A stretch of 13,354 bases of DNA from NCBI GenBank assembly GCA_963596435.1, contig CAVBMG010000090.1, positions 1 to 13,354 on the forward strand. The letters run 5' to 3'. Each line of letters begins with the position of its first letter. The first letter of the stretch is position 1. Made by a program: the position numbers and the translations under genes. The notes beneath the pieces are model-generated. The model was not told the origin of the DNA. It did not search any database and worked only from the letters and a program-made list of their open reading frames with translations. Source of the DNA: COE1 sp963596435. GTDB taxonomy: Bacteria; Bacillota; Clostridia; Lachnospirales; Lachnospiraceae. Positions 7,275 to 13,354 of this stretch are shown in pieces.

Positions 7275-7346
7275 GTAACTATTCAGAGCCATGCAAATTG
7301 AGGCAGAATATGCTTATTTATAAGCATAAATGACACAATTTATATG
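7275..7346 (+). repeat. Dispersed intergenic repeat, copy B
   Basis: This segment is the partner of the minus-strand repeat at 2778-2849 (61 of 72 bases identical, no gaps). It includes a perfect hairpin at 7309-7328 (TATGCTTA, loop TTTA, TAAGCATA). Relative to copy A, one stem pair changes from A-T to G-C on both sides, a compensatory change that hints at selection for structure. It forms the 5' half of the apt leader. Confidence 0.85.
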
Positions 7347-7436
7347 GCGAAGTAACCACAAAAGCAGATAACAAGTAAACTTGTTATCCAAGTAGAGCAT
7401 CGAAGATGCGGTTTTGCGCATGGGGCTGAATAGTTA
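7276..7436 (+). ncRNA. Structured 5' leader of apt-relA (multi-stem, closed by a long end-to-end helix)
   Basis: The 161-nt segment begins with TAACTATTCAGAGCCATG (7276-7293) and ends with CATGGGGCTGAATAGTTA (7419-7436), which pair at 16 of 18 positions; C7294-G7418 adds one more pair. Inside lie AAATTG/CAATTT (7295-7300 with 7336-7341), which encloses hairpin 7309-7328. GATAACAAG/CTTGTTATC (7367-7375 with 7380-7388) and GCATC-GAA-GATGC (7397-7409) follow. The structure starts at the predicted transcript start and ends 15 bases before the apt ribosome site. I recognise no known riboswitch; in particular there is no purine riboswitch core. It could be a cis-acting RNA, or a small palindromic mobile element (MITE-like) that inserted at the promoter. 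Confidence 0.5.
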
Positions 7437-7467
7437 TTGATCAAAAATGATAGGAGAGATATTTTCC

Positions 7468-7992
7468 ATGAAAAAATTAGAAGATTATGTATTAACAATA
7501 CCGGATTTCCCGGAGAAGGGTATTATGTTCCGTGACGTAACCAGCGTTTTACAGGATGCAGACGGACTTCATCTTGCAATTGATACCATGCAGGATCTGG
7601 TTAAGGATCTGGATTTTGATGTAGTAGCAGGTGCGGAATCCAGAGGATTTATCTTTGGTACTCCTATCGCTTACAATATGCATAAGCCTTTTGTACTGAT
7701 CCGTAAGAAAGGCAAGCTGCCCAGAGAGACTGTTTCTGTAGATTATGATCTGGAATATGGTAAAGCTACCATCGAGATGCATAAGGATTCCATCAAGCCT
7801 GGTCAGAAGGTACTTGTAGTAGACGATCTGATTGCGACCGGTGGAACAACAGAAGCTATGATCAAGTTAATCGAATCACTTGGCGGTGAAGTTGTAGGTG
7901 TTGTTGTATTAATGGAGCTTGCCGGATTAAATGGCAGAGAACGTCTTGGCAACTACAGACTGGATGCAGCAATTACATACAGCGGCAAATAA
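7468..7992 (+). CDS. apt: Adenine phosphoribosyltransferase
   Basis: Apt joins adenine to PRPP to give AMP and pyrophosphate in cytoplasmic purine salvage. The 174-residue product begins MKKLEDYVLTIPDFPEKG, typical of the family. It has FRDVT at 21-25, the base-binding region AGAESRGFIFG at 54-64, the flexible loop RKKGKLPRET at 79-88 and the PRPP-binding motif VLVVDDLIATGGT at 115-127. ATG 7468 is preferred because AGGAGAG lies 9-11 bases upstream; the in-frame ATG at 7447 would place the ribosome site inside the gene and adds unconserved residues. It is the first gene after the strong promoter and structured leader, and relA follows closely, as in many Bacillota. recJ, often upstream of apt, is absent here and replaced by the divergent kinase gene. 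Confidence 0.96.
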   Translation: MKKLEDYVLTIPDFPEKGIMFRDVTSVLQDADGLHLAIDTMQDLVKDLDFDVVAGAESRGFIFGTPIAYNMHKPFVLIRKKGKLPRETVSVDYDLEYGKATIEMHKDSIKPGQKVLVVDDLIATGGTTEAMIKLIESLGGEVVGVVVLMELAGLNGRERLGNYRLDAAITYSGK

Positions 7993-8027
7993 GCAATAAC
8001 AAAAATAGATAATGGCTGGTGATCGAA

Positions 8028-10391
8028 GTGGCAGAGGTAAATGATAAACAACCCAAGGAAGGAACTTACGAGGATTCCCTGATTATTCAGGGCAGTAAAG
8101 GAACACCACGTAAGACCGATGAGCGCAGGATTGAATATATCAAAGAATTCCAAAGTCCTGATGAACTGTATCAGGGGCTTATTTCGCATGTGCGGAAATA
8201 TCACCCTTCTGATGATATCAGTATGATAGACAAAGCCTATAAGGTCGCCTGTGAAGCACATAAGAACCAGACCAGAAAGTCAGGAGAGCCATATATTATT
8301 CATCCATTGTGTGTAGCAATCATTCTGGCTGATCTGGAACTGGATAAAGAGACGATTGTAGCAGGACTGTTGCATGATGTCGTGGAAGATACCGTGCTTA
8401 CCAATGAGGAACTGCGGGAACAGTTCGGACCGGATGTAGAGCTTCTGGTCGATGGTGTGACCAAGCTTGAACAATTGAAATATACAGGAGATGCAACTCC
8501 TGACAGAACAGCCAGCAAGGAAGATCTTCAGGCAGAGAACCTGCGTAAGATGTTCCTTGCCATGGCAAAGGATATTCGTGTTATTCTGATCAAACTGGCA
8601 GACAGACTTCATAATATGCGTACGCTGAAATACAAGTCTCCTGAGAGCCAGAAGAGAATCGCAAGAGAAACACTGGATATCTATTCTCCTCTTGCAGAAC
8701 GTCTTGGTATTTCCAAAATCAAGGTGGAACTGGATGATCTGTCTTTAAAATATCTGGAACCGGAAGCCTACTATGATCTGGTACAGAAAATCGCACTTCG
8801 TAAAAATGTACGTGAAAAATATGTACAGGATATCGTGGATGAAGTAAGTGAGCATATTACTTCGGCAGGCATAGAAGCCCAGATTGATGGTCGTGTCAAA
8901 CATTTTTTCAGCATTTATAAGAAAATGAAGAACCAGAATAAGACTCTGGATCAGATATATGATCTGTTCGCTGTCCGTATCATTGTGGATTCAGTAAAGG
9001 ACTGTTATGCGGCACTTGGCGTCATACATGAGATGTACAAGCCCATGCCGGGACGATTTAAGGACTATATTGCCATGCCAAAGGCAAACATGTATCAGTC
9101 CCTGCATACCACGCTGATCGGTTCCAATGGACAACCTTTCGAAATACAGATCAGAACTTTTGAAATGCACAGAGTAGCAGAGTATGGTATTGCTGCTCAC
9201 TGGAAATATAAGGAAGCCAGCAATGGTATCTCCTCTACAGGTGGAGAGGAAGAGAAGCTTGCATGGCTCAGTCAGATTCTGGAATGGCAGAAGGATACCT
9301 CAGACAGTAAGGAATTCCTGAAGCTGCTCAAGAGTGATCTGGATCTGTTCTCAGATCATGTATATTGTTTCACCCCATCAGGTGACGTGAAGAATCTGCC
9401 TGCTGGTTCTACGCCAATTGATTTTGCTTACAGCATTCACAGTGCAGTAGGTAATAAGATGATCGGTGCCAGAGTCAATGGCAAGCTTGTTACCATAGAT
9501 TATAAGATCAACAATGGTGATGTAATCGAGGTACTGACCTCACAGAACTCTAAGGGACCAAGCCGTGACTGGCTCAATATTGTAAAGTCTTCACAGGCAA
9601 GAAACAAGATCAATCAGTGGTTCAAGAACGAACTCAAGGAAGATAATGTCATGAAAGGCAGGGACATGTTCCTGACCTATTGTAAGACTAAGAATATTAA
9701 CACAGCAGACCTTCTCACACCAGAATATGAAGCCAGTGTTATGCATAAATACGGTTTCCAGGACTGGGATTCTGTACTGGCTGCAATCGGACATGGTGCG
9801 CTCAAGGAGGGACAGGTCATCAACCGCATGCAGGAGCTGTATGCGCGTGACCATAAGAAACAGATCACAGATGAAGAACTGTTAGCCAATATTCAGGAGA
9901 ACAGCCAGAATAAGCCAGCTCATATCAAGTCCAAGAGCGGCATTGTTGTAAAAGGCATTCATGATGTGGCAGTTCGTTTCTCCAGATGCTGTGCACCTGT
10001 ACCGGGAGACGAGATTGTAGGTTTTGTCACCAGAGGAAGAGGTGTATCTATTCACAGAACAGATTGTGTTAATATTATCAATCTGCCTGAGATGGACAGA
10101 GCCAGACTGATTGAAGCAGAATGGCAGCCGGAGGATACGAAGTCCGCAGAGAAATATCTGGCAGAGATCATTATCTATGCCCACAACCGAAGTGGACTGC
10201 TTGCAGATATTTCCAAGACCTTTACAGAGAAAAATATTGATATTCAGTCTATGAACACCAGAACCAGTAAGCAGGGAATCGCTACTATGGTAGTGACTTT
10301 TGAAATCGGTGGACGTAATGAACTGACGGCAATTATTGATAAATTAAGAATGATAGAAAATGTAATTGATATTGAAAGGACGACTGGCTGA
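8028..10391 (+). CDS. relA: Bifunctional (p)ppGpp synthetase/hydrolase Rel
   Basis: Rel makes (p)ppGpp from ATP and GTP/GDP on starved ribosomes and degrades it otherwise. Domains in order (787 residues): HD hydrolase with His92 and HDVVED at 116-121, synthetase with RFKD at 343-346 and YQSLHTT at 356-362, TGS at about 443-505, a Cys/His zinc-finger-like region (RCCAPVPGD), and an ACT domain over the last 79 residues. The intact HD motif and the RxKD loop, as opposed to ExDD of synthesis-only RelA, predict both activities. The start is uncertain: GTG 8028 is preceded by GGTGATC (8019-8025), an extended match to the 16S rRNA 3' end, while GTG 8019 is also in frame (790 residues). No ATG is available before the HD domain. 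The N terminus carries roughly 45 charged residues beyond the B. subtilis protein. Apt ends 35 bases upstream, and the next gene overlaps the stop codon. Confidence 0.96.
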   Translation: MAEVNDKQPKEGTYEDSLIIQGSKGTPRKTDERRIEYIKEFQSPDELYQGLISHVRKYHPSDDISMIDKAYKVACEAHKNQTRKSGEPYIIHPLCVAIILADLELDKETIVAGLLHDVVEDTVLTNEELREQFGPDVELLVDGVTKLEQLKYTGDATPDRTASKEDLQAENLRKMFLAMAKDIRVILIKLADRLHNMRTLKYKSPESQKRIARETLDIYSPLAERLGISKIKVELDDLSLKYLEPEAYYDLVQKIALRKNVREKYVQDIVDEVSEHITSAGIEAQIDGRVKHFFSIYKKMKNQNKTLDQIYDLFAVRIIVDSVKDCYAALGVIHEMYKPMPGRFKDYIAMPKANMYQSLHTTLIGSNGQPFEIQIRTFEMHRVAEYGIAAHWKYKEASNGISSTGGEEEKLAWLSQILEWQKDTSDSKEFLKLLKSDLDLFSDHVYCFTPSGDVKNLPAGSTPIDFAYSIHSAVGNKMIGARVNGKLVTIDYKINNGDVIEVLTSQNSKGPSRDWLNIVKSSQARNKINQWFKNELKEDNVMKGRDMFLTYCKTKNINTADLLTPEYEASVMHKYGFQDWDSVLAAIGHGALKEGQVINRMQELYARDHKKQITDEELLANIQENSQNKPAHIKSKSGIVVKGIHDVAVRFSRCCAPVPGDEIVGFVTRGRGVSIHRTDCVNIINLPEMDRARLIEAEWQPEDTKSAEKYLAEIIIYAHNRSGLLADISKTFTEKNIDIQSMNTRTSKQGIATMVVTFEIGGRNELTAIIDKLRMIENVIDIERTTG

Positions 10392-11026
10392 TGGCTGATA
10401 TTAAGATCAAAAGGCGCATACTCAGCGCCTGCCAGACCAATTGTTATTATGTATTTCGTGATGGATCAGATGAAATGGTCATCATTGATCCCGGTGACCG
10501 GGGAGATATTGTATATCAGGATGTAAAAAGCCTGGGATGCAATAAGGTAGCAGGCATATTGCTGACTCATGGTCATGGAGATCATACGGGTGGCGCATTA
10601 CAACTGAAAGAATTGACGGGAGCAAAGATCTATGCCTATGAAGAAGAAGCAGAGCTTCTGAAAGATCCTGAAAAGAACCTGTCAGGCTGGTTTGGACCTG
10701 CCTATGGGTGGGAAGCAGATGAGTATTTCAGGGATAATCAGGAATTTGATATGGCTGGAATACACTTCAAGGTGCTGCATACGCCGGGACATACACAGGG
10801 TGGTTGCTGCTATTATGATGAAGCAGATAGCTGTTGCTTCTGTGGAGATACGATTTTCAATGGTTCTGTAGGAAGAACGGATTTCTATTCTGGTTCAGCC
10901 AGAGCACTGATAGATTCCATACAGAAGAGAATCTTTACTTTGCCGCCTGATACGAAACTATATCCGGGGCATAATGAAGAGACAACAGTTGCATACGAAA
11001 TGAAATACAATCCGTGCTGCCGATAG
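10391..11026 (+). CDS. MBL-fold metallohydrolase (glyoxalase II-like)
   Basis: This 211-residue metallo-beta-lactamase-fold protein has a complete binuclear metal site: THGHGDH at 59-65 (His60, His62, Asp64, His65), His134 in TPGHTQGG, Asp153 in CGDTIFNGSVGRTD and His194 in YPGHNEE. The short, glyoxalase II-like form suggests hydrolysis of a thioester or similar small molecule, but the substrate is unknown. Its ATG shares the base at 10391 with the relA stop codon (TGATG), so translation is probably coupled to relA, with GAAAGGA about 10 bases upstream. It is unusually rich in cysteine near the metal site (Cys139, 140, 148, 149, 151) and at the C terminus (Cys209, 210). A conserved place after relA would suggest co-regulation with the stringent response, but I cannot show a functional link. 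Confidence 0.87.
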   Translation: MADIKIKRRILSACQTNCYYVFRDGSDEMVIIDPGDRGDIVYQDVKSLGCNKVAGILLTHGHGDHTGGALQLKELTGAKIYAYEEEAELLKDPEKNLSGWFGPAYGWEADEYFRDNQEFDMAGIHFKVLHTPGHTQGGCCYYDEADSCCFCGDTIFNGSVGRTDFYSGSARALIDSIQKRIFTLPPDTKLYPGHNEETTVAYEMKYNPCCR

Positions 11027-11038
11027 GTAACACGGATT
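11009..11038 (+). other. Stem-loop across the MBL gene stop codon
   Basis: AATCCGTG (11009-11016) and CACGGATT (11031-11038) form a perfect 8-bp stem with a 14-base loop that contains the MBL stop codon. An alternative small hairpin, ACAC-GGATTT-GTGT, uses the same right arm and is followed by ATTTTATTATT. This could be a weak or conditional terminator that lowers hemZ expression, or mRNA structure without function. Confidence 0.35.
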
Positions 11039-11077
11039 TGTGTATTTTATTATTGATATAAAAGGAAAGAGGAAAAT

Positions 11078-12544
11078 ATGATTCAGGTATATACGAATAA
11101 GGAAAACTATCAATATGATCTGCATTCGCTGATTAAGGCTTTTTACCCGGAGAGGGATGTAAAGGTGCATGGGCTTGAACAGATAAGCCAGGCAGAGGAG
11201 CACGGCAGGATTACCGTGTCTTTTGAGGAAAAGGCATTGCATGTGGTGTTGGCTGTTCAGGGGGGCAAAGTCAGAGTATATGACAATCCCATTGAAACTG
11301 ATAATGAAGAAGGAACCGGAGTGCATTTATATAAAAATGCATGCAAACTGGCATTATATCGTGACCTGTGTGACTATACAGGCAGAACCTTGCCCTGGGG
11401 CAATCTGACAGGAATCCGCCCTACCAAGCTGCCTATGGGTATGCTGGCAGAAGGATTATCCGACGAAGAGATCATTCGCCGGCTGGAAGAGACACATGCA
11501 GTCAGTGAAGAAAAATCGAGATTGAGCCTTGATATCGCCAAGCGGGAAAAGGCGTTGCTGGATACGATTCATTATGAAGACGGATATAGCTTATATATTG
11601 GAATCCCATTCTGTCCGACTACTTGTCTGTACTGTTCTTTTACCTCTTATCCCATTGCAATGTGGAAGAAGAGAGTGCAGGACTATCTGGAAGCTGTATA
11701 CAAGGAAATGCAGTTCGTAGCGGATGCCTATAAGGATAAGATACTGGACACAGTCTATATCGGTGGAGGTACGCCTACAACTCTGGAAGCAGAACAGCTG
11801 GACTGGCTTTTGACTAAGTTAAAGAATACCTTCGACTGGAGTCAGGTGAAAGAATTTACCGTGGAAGCCGGACGTGCAGACAGCATTACACCAGAAAAAC
11901 TGGCGGTACTGCATCAGCACGGAGTTACCAGAATCTCAGTTAATCCACAGACAATGAAGGATGAGACGTTAAAATTCATAGGCAGACGTCATACTGTCAC
12001 ACAGGTAAAAGAAGCCTTCGCCTGGGCAAGAGAGGCAGGCTTTGATAACATCAACATGGATATCATTCTGGGATTGCCAGGCGAAATGGAAGAGGATGTG
12101 GCACATACGATAGAAGAGATTAAGAAGCTTGCCCCGGATAGTCTCACAGTACATTCGTTAGCCATCAAGCGTGCATCCAGACTGAGCCAGTGGATTGAAG
12201 AAAACGGTATGGAGACACTGCATAATACCGATGCTACTATGGAGATTGCGGCAGCAGGGGCAGCAGCTCTTGGCATGAAGCCATATTATCTGTACAGACA
12301 GAAGAACATGAGCGGTAACTTCGAGAATGTAGGGTACGCCAGAGAAGGAAAGTTTGGTATATACAATATTTTAATCATGGAGGAAGTCCAGACCATCGTG
12401 GCATTGGGCGCAGGTTCTATTACCAAGAGAGTGTTTGGTGACGGCAGAATCGAGCGATGTGACAATGTGAAGGATGTCGGACTCTATGTGGAAAAGATCG
12501 ATGAAATGATCGAGAGGAAGAGGAAATTATTTGAGTTGAAATAA
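11078..12544 (+). CDS. hemZ: HemZ-type coproporphyrinogen dehydrogenase (radical SAM)
   Basis: HemZ belongs to the HemN-like radical SAM enzymes and is annotated as an oxygen-independent coproporphyrinogen III dehydrogenase. The 488-residue protein has an N-terminal domain of about 165 residues that separates HemZ from HemN and HemW, including GNLTGIRPTKL at 108-118. The radical SAM motif is IPFCPTTCLYCSF at 176-188, with cluster ligands Cys179, Cys183 and Cys186. GGGTPT at 229-234 is the SAM-binding glycine motif. YLYRQKN and FENVGYA lie in the C-terminal third. The position after the third cysteine is Ser-Phe, not the CxC seen in HemN. AGAGG (11068-11072) stands 5 bases before the ATG. It follows the MBL gene by 51 bases without a clear promoter and is probably the last gene of the apt operon. 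Whether it makes protoporphyrinogen here is uncertain, since no other heme gene is visible. Confidence 0.9.
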   Translation: MIQVYTNKENYQYDLHSLIKAFYPERDVKVHGLEQISQAEEHGRITVSFEEKALHVVLAVQGGKVRVYDNPIETDNEEGTGVHLYKNACKLALYRDLCDYTGRTLPWGNLTGIRPTKLPMGMLAEGLSDEEIIRRLEETHAVSEEKSRLSLDIAKREKALLDTIHYEDGYSLYIGIPFCPTTCLYCSFTSYPIAMWKKRVQDYLEAVYKEMQFVADAYKDKILDTVYIGGGTPTTLEAEQLDWLLTKLKNTFDWSQVKEFTVEAGRADSITPEKLAVLHQHGVTRISVNPQTMKDETLKFIGRRHTVTQVKEAFAWAREAGFDNINMDIILGLPGEMEEDVAHTIEEIKKLAPDSLTVHSLAIKRASRLSQWIEENGMETLHNTDATMEIAAAGAAALGMKPYYLYRQKNMSGNFENVGYAREGKFGIYNILIMEEVQTIVALGAGSITKRVFGDGRIERCDNVKDVGLYVEKIDEMIERKRKLFELK

Positions 12545-12578
12545 GATGAAGGTTTATACTTAATGTAATGACAATGTA

Positions 12579-12607
12579 TTGACGCAAAACGAATTTATGA
12601 GTATACT
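12579..12607 (+). promoter_or_regulatory. Sigma-A promoter of the toxin-antitoxin operon
   Basis: TTGACG at 12579-12584 and TATACT at 12602-12607 are separated by the ideal 17 bp. The start of transcription should lie near 12614, just before GGAGG (12618-12622), so the leader is very short. Confidence 0.8.
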
Positions 12608-12612
12608 ATACT
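12600..12612. promoter_or_regulatory. Palindromic operator on the toxin-antitoxin -10 box
   Basis: AGTATA-C-TATACT is a perfect palindrome that covers the -10. RelB/DinJ antitoxins repress their own operons by binding such palindromes through their ribbon-helix-helix domain, so this is the likely autoregulatory site. It shares AGTAT-N3-ATACT with the apt promoter at 7252-7264. Confidence 0.6.
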
Positions 12613-12630
12613 TGAATGGAGGTGTTCTAT

Positions 12631-12903
12631 ATGGCAACAACCAACTTAAATATTCGTACAGATAAGGCAATTAAAGACCAGGCAGAGGAAATTTTTAACG
12701 AACTTGGTTTAAATATGACAACTGCAGTAAATATGTTTTTGAGAACAGCCATCCGTGAACATGGCATTCCTTTTGAGTTGAAACTGGATGTACCCAATGA
12801 AGCGACAGCAGCAGCAATTGAAGAAGGTAGAAAACTTATGGCTGATCCTTCAGCTCAAAGATATTCCAGTATGGATGCGCTAAAGGCGGCATTGGAAGTA
12901 TGA
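12631..12903 (+). CDS. dinJ: RelB/DinJ family antitoxin
   Basis: This 90-residue antitoxin neutralises the YafQ-type toxin encoded next and represses the operon. Residues 4-50 (TNLNIRTDKAIKDQAEEIF onward, through MTTAVNMFLRTAI and HGIPFEL) form the ribbon-helix-helix DNA-binding and dimerisation domain typical of RelB/DinJ. The C-terminal tail, about 51-90, is helical and acidic and should wrap the toxin. The start is ATG 12631, 8 bases after GGAGG; an in-frame ATG at 12616 overlaps that ribosome site and is rejected. The module has its own promoter and lies between hemZ and the window end, where a Lachnospiraceae genome would more often continue with housekeeping genes, so insertion by horizontal transfer is plausible. 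Confidence 0.93.
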   Translation: MATTNLNIRTDKAIKDQAEEIFNELGLNMTTAVNMFLRTAIREHGIPFELKLDVPNEATAAAIEEGRKLMADPSAQRYSSMDALKAALEV

Positions 12904-13181
12904 AATATGATGTGCTGTTTACCAATCAATTTAAAAAGGATCTAAAACTTGCCAAAAAACAGAACAAGGATATCGATAAGTTGTTTGAGGTGATTGATAT
13001 TTTGGCAAATGGAGGTACACTGGAGGCAAAATACAGAGATCATGATCTTATGGGTAACTATAAGGGGACTCGTGAATGCCACATTGAACCTGACTGGCTG
13101 CTCATTTATGAGATTCAGAACAATGTTTTAGTATTGATGCTCTACAGACTTGGGACTCATTCAGAGCTGTTCAAAAAATAA
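12900..13181 (+). CDS. yafQ: YafQ family mRNA interferase toxin
   Basis: YafQ toxins cut mRNA on the ribosome and stop translation when the antitoxin is lost. The 93-residue product matches the E. coli YafQ layout: basic N-terminal helices (FKKDLKLAKKQNKDIDKL), then YRDHDLMGNYKGTRECHIEPDW. The catalytic set is complete: His48, His61, Asp65, Trp66 and His87, with Arg83 nearby, corresponding to His50, His63, Asp67, Trp68 and His87 of the E. coli protein. A functional nuclease is therefore expected. The start codon overlaps the antitoxin stop codon (ATGA at 12900-12903), which couples translation so that antitoxin is made first. No ribosome site of its own is needed or evident. Confidence 0.93.
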   Translation: MKYDVLFTNQFKKDLKLAKKQNKDIDKLFEVIDILANGGTLEAKYRDHDLMGNYKGTRECHIEPDWLLIYEIQNNVLVLMLYRLGTHSELFKK

Positions 13182-13239
13182 TTAAAAAATTAATATATAA
13201 TACAGCAAAATTATAGAGTTGAACTAAAGGAATATATAG

Positions 13240-13273
13240 CGGTTTCTGTCTTATTAGGCAGGAACCGATTTTT
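13240..13273 (+). terminator. Probable terminator of the toxin-antitoxin operon
   Basis: CGGTTTCTGTC at 13240-13250 pairs with GGCAGGAACCG at 13257-13267 (11 bp, two G-T pairs) around a 6-base loop, followed by ATTTTT. It lies 58 bases after the toxin stop codon. The right arm contains AGGAA ahead of an ATG at 13274, so it might instead control a downstream reading frame. Confidence 0.75.
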
Positions 13274-13354
13274 ATGCAAACCAAAAATTCCATCAATACT
13301 TATAACTGGCAAAAAGAATTATTTATAACAAGTTTTCTTGACAATACTGTACAC
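13274..13354 (+). CDS. Possible start of a further reading frame, cut by the window end
   Basis: An ATG at 13274 opens 27 codons that stay open to the last base and begin MQTKNSINTYNWQKELF. AGGAA at 13260-13264, 9 bases upstream, could serve as a ribosome site but lies in the right arm of the terminator stem. I do not recognise the sequence. TTGACA at 13338-13343 could alternatively be the -35 of a promoter reading out of the window, in which case this frame is probably not a gene. Confidence 0.25.
   Translation, partial: MQTKNSINTYNWQKELFITSFLDNTVH

Noticed and set aside
7276..7436. Purine (guanine/adenine) riboswitch upstream of apt
   Set aside because: The conserved three-way junction core and its loop-loop partners are not present; the helices differ in number and arrangement.
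13240..13273. tRNA or other small RNA gene at the window end
   Set aside because: The segment is a single hairpin with a T-tail; no cloverleaf can be formed.

Overview
The window reads as a chromosomal stretch of an anaerobic, low-to-moderate GC Gram-positive bacterium (Bacillota, Clostridia, most likely Lachnospiraceae). The reasons are a split clostridial-type pyruvate:ferredoxin oxidoreductase, the apt-relA gene order, a HemZ-type radical SAM protein, strong AGGAGG-type ribosome sites and sigma-A promoters. The family-level placement is inference; no rRNA or other marker is present.

Layout. (1) 62-2189, plus strand: porA and porB, the catalytic subunits of pyruvate:ferredoxin oxidoreductase, ending in a bidirectional terminator. 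(2) 2227-2745, minus strand: an unrecognised 172-residue protein with a charged coiled coil containing an 11-residue tandem repeat. (3) 2746-3056: a 311-bp AT-rich gap holding a 72-bp dispersed repeat (copy A), a run of helically phased A-tracts and the clpB promoter with an inverted repeat on its -35. (4) 3057-5660: clpB, alone, with its own terminator. (5) 5786-6343: a Nudix hydrolase of the ADP-ribose pyrophosphatase type with its own promoter. (6) 6325-7176, minus strand: a pyridoxamine/pyridoxal kinase whose 3' end overlaps the Nudix gene by 19 bp. (7) 7241-12544: apt, relA/rel, an MBL-fold hydrolase and hemZ, tightly spaced and probably one operon. It starts from a strong promoter followed by a 161-nt leader that can fold into a closed multi-stem structure and carries copy B of the repeat. 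(8) 12579-13273: a DinJ/RelB-YafQ toxin-antitoxin module with its own promoter, palindromic operator and a probable terminator. The last 81 bases may hold the start of one more reading frame.

How the parts work together. PorAB feeds acetyl-CoA and reduced ferredoxin into anaerobic metabolism. ClpB resolubilises aggregates after stress. Apt salvages adenine, and Rel makes and degrades (p)ppGpp, so the operon joins purine salvage to the stringent response.

The two most notable observations are regulatory. The apt-relA leader is built from a structured repeat that recurs upstream of the unknown minus-strand gene. The apt-relA promoter and the toxin-antitoxin promoter share the palindrome AGTAT-N3-ATACT at their -10 regions, which raises the possibility that the antitoxin also acts on the relA promoter. 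Both are hypotheses from sequence alone.
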